Shown here: one piece after another, positions 1 through 5,135 of the stretch
Layout of the letters: every line of letters begins with the position of its first letter
How positions within the stretch are numbered: the first letter of the stretch is position 1
Origin: Rikenella sp.
GTDB lineage: Bacteria; Bacteroidota; Bacteroidia; Bacteroidales; Rikenellaceae
Assembly (NCBI GenBank): GCA_029054535.1
Contig: JAIDFC010000206.1
Location: 1-5,135, forward strand
Direction: 5' to 3'
Length of the DNA stretch: 5,135 bases
Program-made: the position numbers and the translations under genes
Notes under the pieces: generated by a model
What the model saw: the letters and a program-made list of their open reading frames with translations, nothing else
What the model was told of the DNA's origin: nothing
Database searches by the model: none

Positions 1-169
1 TCGCCCCGGTTGGTAAAAAATCGACGACACGGCGAAAAACGCTCTCGCCGACCTCCCCCCCCCGATAGAGCAGGAGTTTGGAATCGGCCCGATCCGCCAG
101 CGGGAACCGGGCGATCCGCTCATCCGGCAACGGGTAGTCGAAATCCGAAATAGCTATTGCCTTCTCCAT
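1..169 (-). CDS. queA: S-adenosylmethionine:tRNA ribosyltransferase-isomerase (QueA-type), N-terminal fragment
   Basis: QueA transfers and rearranges the ribosyl part of S-adenosylmethionine onto 7-aminomethyl-7-deazaguanine in tRNA, giving epoxyqueuosine in the cytoplasmic queuosine pathway. Only the first 56 codons are present; the gene runs off the left edge. The protein begins MEKAIAISDFDYPLPDERIA and continues with RFPLADRADSKLLLY, matching the QueA opening (short strand, 'LP.E.IA..P...R..S.L'). The start is the ATG whose complement is at 167-169. No Shine-Dalgarno sequence is visible, as is usual in Bacteroidota. A run of nine Gs on the coding strand (55-63) encodes R-G-G-E, and the family-like reading frame continues beyond it, so the gene is in frame as given. 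It is divergent from the DUF2027 gene and shares its short promoter region. Bacteroidota often carry a second, variant QueA-like protein, so the exact substrate is not certain from this fragment. Confidence 0.85.
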   Translation of the reverse strand, partial: MEKAIAISDFDYPLPDERIARFPLADRADSKLLLYRGGEVGESVFRRVVDFLPTGA

Positions 170-187
170 CAAAAACCGTTAAATTTG
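157..187 (+). promoter_or_regulatory. Bacteroidota-type promoter for the DUF2027 gene
   Basis: TTG at 157-159, a 20-base spacer, then TAAATTTG at 180-187 fit the Bacteroidota sigma-ABfr pattern (TTG at -33, TAnnTTTG at -7). Transcription would begin near 192-195, leaving a leader of roughly 13-16 bases before the ATG at 208. The -33 box lies inside the first codons of the divergent queA gene. The match is seen in sequence; activity is inferred. Confidence 0.7.
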
Positions 188-197
188 CACAAATTTA
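180..197. repeat. Perfect inverted repeat formed by two -7 boxes
   Basis: TAAATTTG (180-187) and CAAATTTA (190-197) are 8-base arms around a CA spacer. Each arm is the -7 box of one of the divergent promoters. The same symmetry could also serve as a binding site for a dimeric regulator, but no regulator is visible in the window. Confidence 0.85.
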
Positions 198-220
198 GCG
201 ATAAACTATGATTAAAGCAG
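190..220 (-). promoter_or_regulatory. Bacteroidota-type promoter for queA
   Basis: Read on the minus strand, CTG (220-218), a 20-base spacer and TAAATTTG (197-190) match the same promoter pattern with one mismatch in the -33 box. Transcription would start near 183-185, about 14-16 bases before the queA ATG. The -33 box lies inside the DUF2027 coding region. It is a near mirror image of the plus-strand promoter, with only 2 bases between the two -7 boxes. Confidence 0.6.
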
Positions 221-1404
221 GCAGCCGGGTAAAATTCGTGTCGGATACGGGCGTCGGGATCGTACGATCGATCCAGGGAAACATCGCGTATGTCGAGGTG
301 GAGGACGGATTCGAGATTCCGGCTTTGGTGAGCGATATCGTCGAGGTGGAGATCGAGGCCGAAAATGCGGCGATCGTCAAGATCGGGCCGAGCGACCCGA
401 AACCCGCTGCTTCCCGACAGACCGACACGAACGACGGCTCTCTGAAAAAACAGCGGGCGACGGTCAGAGGCTTGAATAACTATGGTCGGGTTTCGTTGGC
501 GGACGATTACGAGGACGACGAACCGATCGACCTGTCGAAATTCCGGCGGTCGTTCACAGCTGCCGTGGCGGAAACGGAGATCGACCCCACGCCCGCGCCG
601 ACCGAAAAAGCGCCGTGGGAATTGACCGACTATTCGGTGAAGCTCCTGTTCGTTCCGGCCGAGGGATCATCGGACAAAGCGGCCGAGAATGCGGACCTGG
701 AGGCGTGGCTGGTGAACGACAGCAGCTACACTTTATTCTACAATATCGCTCGCCGCGAACAGCGGGGCGATTTCGTGCGGACGATCGACAGCGGCACGTT
801 GGCGGCGGACTCCAAACAAAAAATCAAACTCTATCGGCGGGCGGAGCTGGCGGAGATCTCGACCCTCCATATCAGTTTGTTGCCGTACAAACCGACGGCG
901 TTCGTACCGCGGGCGGTGGAGGCGTTCGATCTGGAGTTGCACCCGCTGAAATTCGTCCGGGCTTCGGCTTTCATCGAAAACGACTACTTCGACACGCCGG
1001 CGGTGGAATTCGTGCTGGCTTCGACGAACGAAGCGGCGAATACGCCTGTTCCGGCCGCCCCGAAAACCAAACCGCAGAAAACGACACCCTCACCCCACAA
1101 GCCCTCGACCAAGGACGAAGAGGTGGTGGATCTCCATGCCGAGGAGATTCTCGACTCGACCGACGGAATGGCCTCGGGCGAGATTCTCAAGGCTCAGTTG
1201 GCGCGTTTTACGGTGGCCCTCGACGGGGCGGTCAAAGGCGGAGCTTCGGCTCCGAAACGGATCGTCTTTATCCACGGGGTGGGCAAAGGTAAATTGCGGT
1301 ACGAAATCGAAAAAGAACTCCGCCGCAACTACCCGAAACTACGATATCAGGACGCGTCGTTTGCGGAGTACGGATACGGTGCGATTATGATCTTTCTGAA
1401 ATAA
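208..1404 (+). CDS. DUF2027 domain protein with C-terminal Smr domain
   Basis: This 398-residue protein has no signal peptide or membrane segment and should be cytoplasmic. Residues 1-50 (MIKAGSRVKFVSDTGVGIVR, then a strand-rich stretch) form a small KOW/SH3-like beta module as in DUF2027 proteins. Residues 50-135 are acidic and low in complexity. Residues 138-270 form a beta-rich middle domain. A Pro/Thr/Lys-rich linker covers about 275-302. The C-terminus is an Smr domain: VDLHAEEIL at 307-315, HGVGKGKLRYEIEKEL at 356-371 (the HGxGxGxL motif), and YGYGAIMIFL near the end. Smr domains, best known from MutS2, bind or cut nucleic acid, and the DLH and HGxG motifs hold the usual functional residues. 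The role of this architecture is unknown to me; a nucleic acid or ribosome-related job is only inference. The start at 208 fits the promoter and the family N-terminus. The DUF3795 gene follows after 12 bases, probably in the same transcript. Confidence 0.9.
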   Translation: MIKAGSRVKFVSDTGVGIVRSIQGNIAYVEVEDGFEIPALVSDIVEVEIEAENAAIVKIGPSDPKPAASRQTDTNDGSLKKQRATVRGLNNYGRVSLADDYEDDEPIDLSKFRRSFTAAVAETEIDPTPAPTEKAPWELTDYSVKLLFVPAEGSSDKAAENADLEAWLVNDSSYTLFYNIARREQRGDFVRTIDSGTLAADSKQKIKLYRRAELAEISTLHISLLPYKPTAFVPRAVEAFDLELHPLKFVRASAFIENDYFDTPAVEFVLASTNEAANTPVPAAPKTKPQKTTPSPHKPSTKDEEVVDLHAEEILDSTDGMASGEILKAQLARFTVALDGAVKGGASAPKRIVFIHGVGKGKLRYEIEKELRRNYPKLRYQDASFAEYGYGAIMIFLK

Positions 1405-1416
1405 GCAGAGAGTCTC

Positions 1417-1794
1417 ATGGAATTTCGAGCAGACAAAAACCTGATCGCAGCCTGCGGTCTTTATTGCGGGACTTGTCGGGGTTTCAGGGCAGGGAAGTGT
1501 CCGGGATGCCGGGAGAACCTCAAGGCGGAACGGTGGTGCAAGCTGCGCAGCTGCGTGCATGCACAGGGCTTGGGTTCTTGTGCGGAATGCACGGAATATG
1601 GCGGCGAGGCGCGGAAAACGCTCAAGGAGTGCCGGAAATTCAACAATTTCATGGGCAAAGTGTTCGGTTTGATCTTCCGGTCGGACCGTTTCGGCTGCAT
1701 CGACCGTATTCGGGAGGCGGGAGCCGATACCTTTGCTCAGGAGATGGCGGAAAACGGATGCTATAACCGCCCGGCCACGAAAAAACACAGATAA
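1417..1794 (+). CDS. DUF3795 domain, cysteine-rich small protein
   Basis: This protein has 125 residues, 12 of them cysteine (13, 17, 20, 28, 31, 41, 46, 55, 58, 72, 94, 115). The opening pattern LIAACGLYCGTCRGFRAGKC followed by PGC is typical of DUF3795, a family of small proteins from anaerobes thought to bind zinc or an iron-sulfur cluster through such cysteines. The function is unknown and metal binding is inferred only from the CxxC-type pairs (17/20, 28/31, 55/58). There is no signal peptide or membrane segment. The ATG lies 12 bases after the DUF2027 stop codon, suggesting one operon. The stop codon ends 5 bases before the RNase P RNA, so this gene may contain the rnpB promoter or share its transcript. 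Confidence 0.85.
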   Translation: MEFRADKNLIAACGLYCGTCRGFRAGKCPGCRENLKAERWCKLRSCVHAQGLGSCAECTEYGGEARKTLKECRKFNNFMGKVFGLIFRSDRFGCIDRIREAGADTFAQEMAENGCYNRPATKKHR

Positions 1795-1799
1795 TATAT

Positions 1800-2237
1800 A
1801 AAGCAAGGGGACTCTGCCGCTGCTTTCGACGCCTCTGGGCGAATCGAGAGGGGAGGAAAGTCCGGGCAACACAGGGCACCGCACTGGTGAAACTGCCAGA
1901 CGGGCGAGAGCTCGTGTAACCGTAACAGAAAACGACCGCCTCGACCGGTCAAACGGTCGGGGTAAGGGTGAAAAGGCGGGGTAAGAGCCCACCGGTACCG
2001 GCGGTAACGTCGGTAGCCGTACGGCCTGCGGGTTGCAAGACCATGTACACCGATGTCGAGACACATCTTTCGGGGTGTGTTTCCGAAGGACGGCCCGTCC
2101 GAGTCGGGGGGTAGGTTGCTGACGATCCGGCGGGAGACCGTCGGGCTGGATAAATGGCAGAGGCTTTTCATCCGGGTAAGCGCACTCGCGCAGTGCCGCC
2201 GGAAAAAGTACAGAACCCGGCTTATACCCCTTGCTTT
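1800..2237 (+). ncRNA. rnpB: RNase P RNA, bacterial class A
   Basis: This is the catalytic RNA that trims the 5' leader of precursor tRNAs. Conserved blocks appear in order: GAGGAAAGTCCGGGC (1853-1867, 5' side of P4), GTAACAGAAAACGACCGCC (1921-1939), GGTGAAAAGGCGGGGTAAGA (1967-1986) followed by GCCCACCG, and ACAGAACCCGGCTTATA (2210-2226, 3' side of P4). P1 is a perfect 11-bp helix, 1800-1810 with 2227-2237. P2 pairs 1812-1818 (CTCTGCC) with 2156-2162 (GGCAGAG). P3 lies at about 1826-1846. The P17 hairpin with the class A ACGGCCCGT loop lies at 2088-2100. A 47-nt hairpin arm between P2 and P4 (2163-2209) sits where helix P19 is found in some bacteria. At about 438 nt it is longer than the E. 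coli RNA (377 nt). The ends are set by P1 and are uncertain by a few bases. Open reading frames crossing it are not genes. Confidence 0.97.
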
Positions 2238-2246
2238 TTCTTTTTG
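2227..2246 (+). terminator. Possible 3' end/termination site of rnpB
   Basis: The 3' strand of P1 runs directly into TTTTT-C-TTTTT (2235-2245). The only strong stem ending here is P1 itself, closed over the whole RNA, so this is not a standard local hairpin terminator. It may act as a pause or processing site with readthrough into the gene starting at 2250. Confidence 0.35.
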
Positions 2247-2249
2247 TTC

Positions 2250-3155
2250 ATGAGAAACAAAGTTGCCCAAACGATCTATTTCTGCGATAGCTCCTGCAAC
2301 CTCCTTTGTAAGATCGACCCGCAAACAGAACAACGAACCAAAATCGTTGCATATCCGGACAAAGATTCCATATGTTCTCCGACAGTCGATCCGGCCGACG
2401 GTAAAATCTACTACAACAATTACAACCGAAAAAACGACCTCCAACATTTGACCCGTATCGATCCGAAGCGAAAAACGATCGAACAAATCGGCCTGCTGAG
2501 CGACCGGGAAGAGGAGTGGTACACCCTGTGTATGATCGACGACCGGTTGCACGCGTTGATAGATTCCGGCAACCTGTCTCTTGCGGTGGTCTCGGTCGCC
2601 CCGAAGAGCGCCGCACAGACGCCGGTAGCCGACTTCGGGTCGCTGTACCTCGCGTTGGAGATTCCCGATACTCCGGGAGCGTTTGTAAGTTTTTGCCCTC
2701 CGATTTACGATCCGACCACACGGGGGCTGATACTACATATCATTAGCTATACTCCCTCGGAGGAGGAATGGCTGGTCCGGCTCGATCTCGTCAGCCAAAG
2801 AATCATAGTCGGCGATAAGTTGAAGAGATCCCAGTCCCACTTCTGCGGATTTTTCCTGAAAGATGGAGTGCTTGCCGGCGCGTTGGAAAGTCGGCATGGG
2901 GTAGAATTCCGGACAATCGACCCGATGAACCTCACCTTCGAGACCTTGATCGGGCAGATCCCTCCGGTGCTATCGTTCAACGGAAATCTTTGTTACGACG
3001 AGGCGACCCAGAAAGGATTTTTTCTGATGGATAACCTCAAATACAAAGCATATGATCCTTCCTATGCCATAGGCACTTACGATTTCCGGAGCCGAGAGTT
3101 TCGACAACTTCCGACCCCGTCGGAAAATCTGGATCCTTTCGTTATGTTCTACTAA
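2250..3155 (+). CDS. Unrecognised protein with propeller-like repeats
   Basis: I do not recognise this 301-residue protein. It begins MRNKVAQTIYFCDSSCNLL. There is no signal peptide, lipobox or membrane segment. An alternating pattern suggests beta-propeller blades. One motif is a short '[KR]xxD' strand end: CKIDPQTEQRTKI (20-32), TRIDPKRKTIEQI (69-81 region), VRLDLVSQRIIVG (176-188), RTIDPMNLTFETL (221-233), GTYDFRSREFRQL (275-287). The other is a strand turn 'xDPxxxxGxxx': SPTVDPADGKIYY (43-55), PIYDPTTRGLILH (151-163), LCYDEATQKGFFL (247-259). The fold is inferred and no catalytic residues are evident. The ATG at 2250 is the first in frame after rnpB; a longer frame from 2154 would overlap the RNA and is rejected. 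It starts 12 bases after the rnpB P1 helix, so its promoter must be inside rnpB or it relies on readthrough. Its base composition looks lower in GC than that of nadB. Confidence 0.75.
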   Translation: MRNKVAQTIYFCDSSCNLLCKIDPQTEQRTKIVAYPDKDSICSPTVDPADGKIYYNNYNRKNDLQHLTRIDPKRKTIEQIGLLSDREEEWYTLCMIDDRLHALIDSGNLSLAVVSVAPKSAAQTPVADFGSLYLALEIPDTPGAFVSFCPPIYDPTTRGLILHIISYTPSEEEWLVRLDLVSQRIIVGDKLKRSQSHFCGFFLKDGVLAGALESRHGVEFRTIDPMNLTFETLIGQIPPVLSFNGNLCYDEATQKGFFLMDNLKYKAYDPSYAIGTYDFRSREFRQLPTPSENLDPFVMFY

Positions 3156-3179
3156 AAGGGGCTCCGAAGGGCAGAAAAG

Positions 3180-3206
3180 CGGTTGCCGTTTTGGGGGCAG
3201 CAACCG
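3180..3206 (-). terminator. Hairpin terminator for the minus-strand unit
   Basis: CGGTTGC (3180-3186) pairs with GCAACCG (3200-3206) in a 7-bp stem with a 13-base loop. Read on the minus strand it is followed by CTTTTC, giving a modest Rho-independent terminator 13 bases after the stop codon of the 3220-3900 gene. On the plus strand no T-run follows, so it fits the minus direction better, although it lies between convergent genes and might act on both. Confidence 0.55.
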
Positions 3207-3219
3207 ATAAGTCAAAATA

Positions 3220-3900
3220 TTACAGCCCCATAAAAAACCGCCGCAATCGCCGCTTCCACGTCCGCGCCTCGGTGTACGGCCCCTCGTCGGCTTTCAATAC
3301 GACGAACTCGATCGGTAATTTTCGGTATGCTGTTATCGCTCTGATCCGCTCCCTATTCCGGGCGATCCGGTCGATCATCTCCTGGCGTACCTCTTCGCCG
3401 CATCTCCCGGACAACTTGGACAGCATCTCCGAAAAATACTTCATTCGCCGGTATCTCATATCCCCATCGATGCAGTTCAGATGACAGTCGGCATAAGTCA
3501 AATCCGTCATCTGCCGCACCTTGTTCACCCGCATCAAGACCTCCGGTATCAGAATCAGACATTTCTGCCGGAAAACCTCGTCGTCCCCCTCATATTCAAT
3601 GAAAGAGCGGTGCGTCTGTCCCAAGGCTTTTCGCATTTTTCGCGAGAAACGCAACCGTTGACAAGCGCTCCACTTCAGAAATTTCAGGTCTTCGTACGGC
3701 GATTCCCATAAGAAAGAGACCGCAACGTTACAGAATGTTCCCTTCCGCCACGAGTGCGGTTGAAACTCCACCTCGACCAGAAAGTAGCCGCAATCACACC
3801 ACCACCGCCTCGAACGTCCCGCCCGAAACATCCCGGCCGGCTCCAGTATTTCGGCAGCCAGTTGAGTCAGAATTACCGTATGAGGTCCCGGTTTCCCCAT
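3220..3900 (-). CDS. Unrecognised basic 226-residue protein downstream of nadB
   Basis: I cannot name this protein. It begins MGKPGPHTVILTQLAAEIL. The first 65 residues hold a helix and then RSRRWWCDCGYFLVEVEFQP (29-48) and GTFCNVAVSFLW (54-65), a Trp/aromatic strand pattern that resembles small uncharacterised proteins, possibly DUF4304-like; this is from memory and weak. Residues 75-190 look mostly helical. The C-terminus is rich in Arg and Lys (TWKRRLRRFF, 214-223). There is no signal peptide or membrane segment. The start at 3900 avoids overlap with nadB; a longer frame from 3981 would run into the 3' end of nadB and adds an atypical leader. It lies 31 bases after the nadB stop codon on the same strand and could be cotranscribed. 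The short gap is AT-rich, but I see no TAnnTTTG box. A hairpin terminator follows it. Confidence 0.75.
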   Translation of the reverse strand: MGKPGPHTVILTQLAAEILEPAGMFRAGRSRRWWCDCGYFLVEVEFQPHSWRKGTFCNVAVSFLWESPYEDLKFLKWSACQRLRFSRKMRKALGQTHRSFIEYEGDDEVFRQKCLILIPEVLMRVNKVRQMTDLTYADCHLNCIDGDMRYRRMKYFSEMLSKLSGRCGEEVRQEMIDRIARNRERIRAITAYRKLPIEFVVLKADEGPYTEARTWKRRLRRFFMGL

Positions 3901-3931
3901 GGTAAAATTTCTCTTATAGTAATAAAACCCG

Positions 3932-5135
3932 TTAGAACCGCGAAAGCATCGGATAGTCCAGCGAAAAGTGCAACCCCACACTCTCCTTGAGCTGCTGCGC
4001 CTGCTTGATGATCAGGTAAGCCACCGCGATCACGTTACGCAGCTCGCACAGGTTTTTCGATAGCGTCGACCGCCGGTAGAGGTGCTCCGTCTCCTCGTAA
4101 ATGATCTGCAAGCGGTGCATCGCCCGCTCCAGCCGGATGTTCGACCGCACGATCCCCACATAGTTCGACATGATCTGCTGCACCTCCCGCAGGCTCTGCG
4201 TGATGAGGACCATCTCTTCCGGATGCGACGTCCCCTTGTAATCCCAATCCGGCAGCCCCTCCTGAAGAGTCAGCCCGTCGATCACCCCCAACGAATGCCG
4301 CGCCGCCTGCTCGGCATAGACCACCGCCTCGATCAACGAATTGGAAGCCAGCCGATTGGCCCCGTGCAACCCCGTCGAAGCCGTCTCGCCCACGGCATAA
4401 AGCCGCTTGATGGAGGTCTCCCCGTTCATGTCCACCTTCACCCCCCCGCAACAATAGTGCGCCGCCGGAACCACCGGAATAAAGTCCCGCGTAATGTCGA
4501 TCCCGATCGAGAGACACTTCTTATTAATATTCGGAAAGTGGTCCCGCGTGAGTTCCGGATCCTTGTGCGTAACATCCAAGTAGACGAAATCCTCGCCCCG
4601 GGTCTTGAGCTCGTGGTCGATGCTCCGCGCCACCACATCTCGCGGCGCCAGCGACCCCATCTCATGGTATTTCTGCATGAACTCCTTGCCGTCCTGCGTC
4701 CGCAGAATCGCCCCGAACCCGCGGATCGCCTCCGAAATCAGGAACGACGGCCGTTCGCCCGGGTTATAGAGCGAGGTGGGATGGAACTGAATGAACTCCA
4801 TGTTCTCGATAATCCCCTTGGCTCGGTGCACGAGCGCGATCCCGTCGCCCGTCGCCCCGGCCGGATTGGTCGTCGTATGGTAGACGTTCCCCGTCCCGCC
4901 CGTGGCCAGCACCGTAACCTTGGCCCGCACCGTGAAAACCTCCTGCGTATCGAGTTTCAGCACGTACGCCCCGTAACACTCCGTCCCCGGAATCGACCGC
5001 TTCACCAGCTTCCCCAGGTGATGCTGCGTCAAGAGATCGACCGCAAAATGTTGTTCCAGAATCTCGATATTCGGATGCTCCCGCACCCGGTCGATCAGCC
5101 GGTTCTCGACCTCGGCCCCCGTATAATCCTTATGG
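3932..5135 (-). CDS. nadB: L-aspartate oxidase, C-terminal 400 residues (N-terminus outside window)
   Basis: NadB is the FAD enzyme that oxidises L-aspartate to iminoaspartate, the first step of de novo NAD synthesis; NadA then makes quinolinate. Anaerobes can use fumarate rather than oxygen as electron acceptor. The gene enters from the right edge in frame (HKDYTGAEVENRL), so about 130 N-terminal residues, including the dinucleotide-binding GxGxxG, are missing. Numbered from the first codon visible, it shows ATGGTGNVYHTT (77-88), FIQFHPTSLY (114-123), LAPRDVVARSID with the active-site-type Arg (162-173), PAAHYCCGGVKVD with the conserved His (223-235), and GETASTGLHGANRLASNSL (249-267) with the substrate Arg. 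The helical C-terminal domain ends near GLHFSLDYP. All key residues visible are intact. Succinate dehydrogenase and fumarate reductase flavoproteins are relatives, but the HGANRLASNSL and C-terminal LDYP motifs favour NadB. A GTG at 5086 is internal, not the start. Its promoter is outside the window. Confidence 0.95.
   Translation of the reverse strand, partial: HKDYTGAEVENRLIDRVREHPNIEILEQHFAVDLLTQHHLGKLVKRSIPGTECYGAYVLKLDTQEVFTVRAKVTVLATGGTGNVYHTTTNPAGATGDGIALVHRAKGIIENMEFIQFHPTSLYNPGERPSFLISEAIRGFGAILRTQDGKEFMQKYHEMGSLAPRDVVARSIDHELKTRGEDFVYLDVTHKDPELTRDHFPNINKKCLSIGIDITRDFIPVVPAAHYCCGGVKVDMNGETSIKRLYAVGETASTGLHGANRLASNSLIEAVVYAEQAARHSLGVIDGLTLQEGLPDWDYKGTSHPEEMVLITQSLREVQQIMSNYVGIVRSNIRLERAMHRLQIIYEETEHLYRRSTLSKNLCELRNVIAVAYLIIKQAQQLKESVGLHFSLDYPMLSRF

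Noticed and set aside
615..1292. A 225-codon frame in the +3 frame inside the DUF2027 gene
   Set aside because: It is fully contained in a well-supported gene and its Gly/Arg-rich product is typical of an out-of-frame read of GC-rich coding DNA.
1791..1800. AT-rich ATAATATATA as the rnpB promoter -7/-10 box
   Set aside because: It abuts the RNA 5' end too closely, lacks the TTTG end of the Bacteroidota box, and has no matching upstream element at the right spacing.
1339..2064. A 241-codon open frame on the minus strand
   Set aside because: It overlaps the DUF3795 gene and the 5' half of rnpB in antisense. Its protein is rich in Arg, Pro and Ser, as expected for a chance frame in GC-rich DNA, and has no recognisable motif.
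2154..2249. Upstream ATG extending the 2250-3155 protein by 32 residues
   Set aside because: The extension is translated from the 3' domain of rnpB, including P2 and the P4 strand. The ATG at 2250 is the first one clear of the RNA.
1761..2552. A 263-codon open frame on the minus strand
   Set aside because: It runs antisense through the whole RNase P RNA and into the next gene. Its coding content is explained by structured RNA complement, not a protein.
3180..3206. The hairpin as a plus-strand terminator for the 2250-3155 gene
   Set aside because: No T-run follows on the plus strand; the T-run is only on the minus side, so I assign it to the minus-strand unit.
3901..3981. Upstream start for the 3220-3900 protein
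   Set aside because: It overlaps the last 50 bases of nadB and adds a Trp/Arg/Tyr-rich leader that does not look native. The ATG at 3900 leaves a normal 31-base gap.
4035..4517. A 160-codon minus-strand frame within nadB
   Set aside because: It is an out-of-frame shadow of nadB with a Gly/Ala/Arg-rich product and no motif.

Overview
The window looks like chromosome of a member of the Bacteroidota, most probably an Alistipes-like (Rikenellaceae) gut anaerobe. Three things point there: a DUF2027/Smr protein, which I know from this phylum; two close matches to the Bacteroidota promoter pattern TTG-N19-21-TAnnTTTG; and start codons with no evident Shine-Dalgarno sequence. GC content is moderately high but uneven. 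The genus is an inference from overall impression, not a search result.

Layout. Bases 1-169 (minus) hold the first 56 codons of a QueA-type tRNA ribosyltransferase-isomerase, cut by the window edge. A compact divergent promoter (157-220) separates it from a plus-strand group: a DUF2027/Smr protein (208-1404), a small cysteine-rich DUF3795 protein (1417-1794), the RNase P RNA gene rnpB (about 1800-2237), and an unrecognised 301-residue protein with propeller-like repeats (2250-3155). These four lie 12, 5 and 12 bases apart. A convergent 64-base gap with a hairpin follows. The minus strand then carries an unrecognised 226-residue basic protein (3220-3900), 31 bases downstream of nadB, L-aspartate oxidase (3932 to beyond 5135, N-terminus outside the window).

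How the parts relate. Most of the window is housekeeping: tRNA processing (rnpB), tRNA modification (queA) and NAD synthesis (nadB). No shared pathway links them. The two unrecognised genes between rnpB and nadB look like accessory content; the one stretch I counted in the first of them is clearly less GC-rich than a stretch of nadB. I see no tRNA, CRISPR array, transposase or attachment site.

The clearest unexplained signals are the perfectly mirrored back-to-back -7 boxes between queA and the DUF2027 gene, a nine-G run inside queA, a 47-nt hairpin arm in rnpB, and the tight packing of rnpB between protein genes. I do not see strong evidence for a wholly new system.
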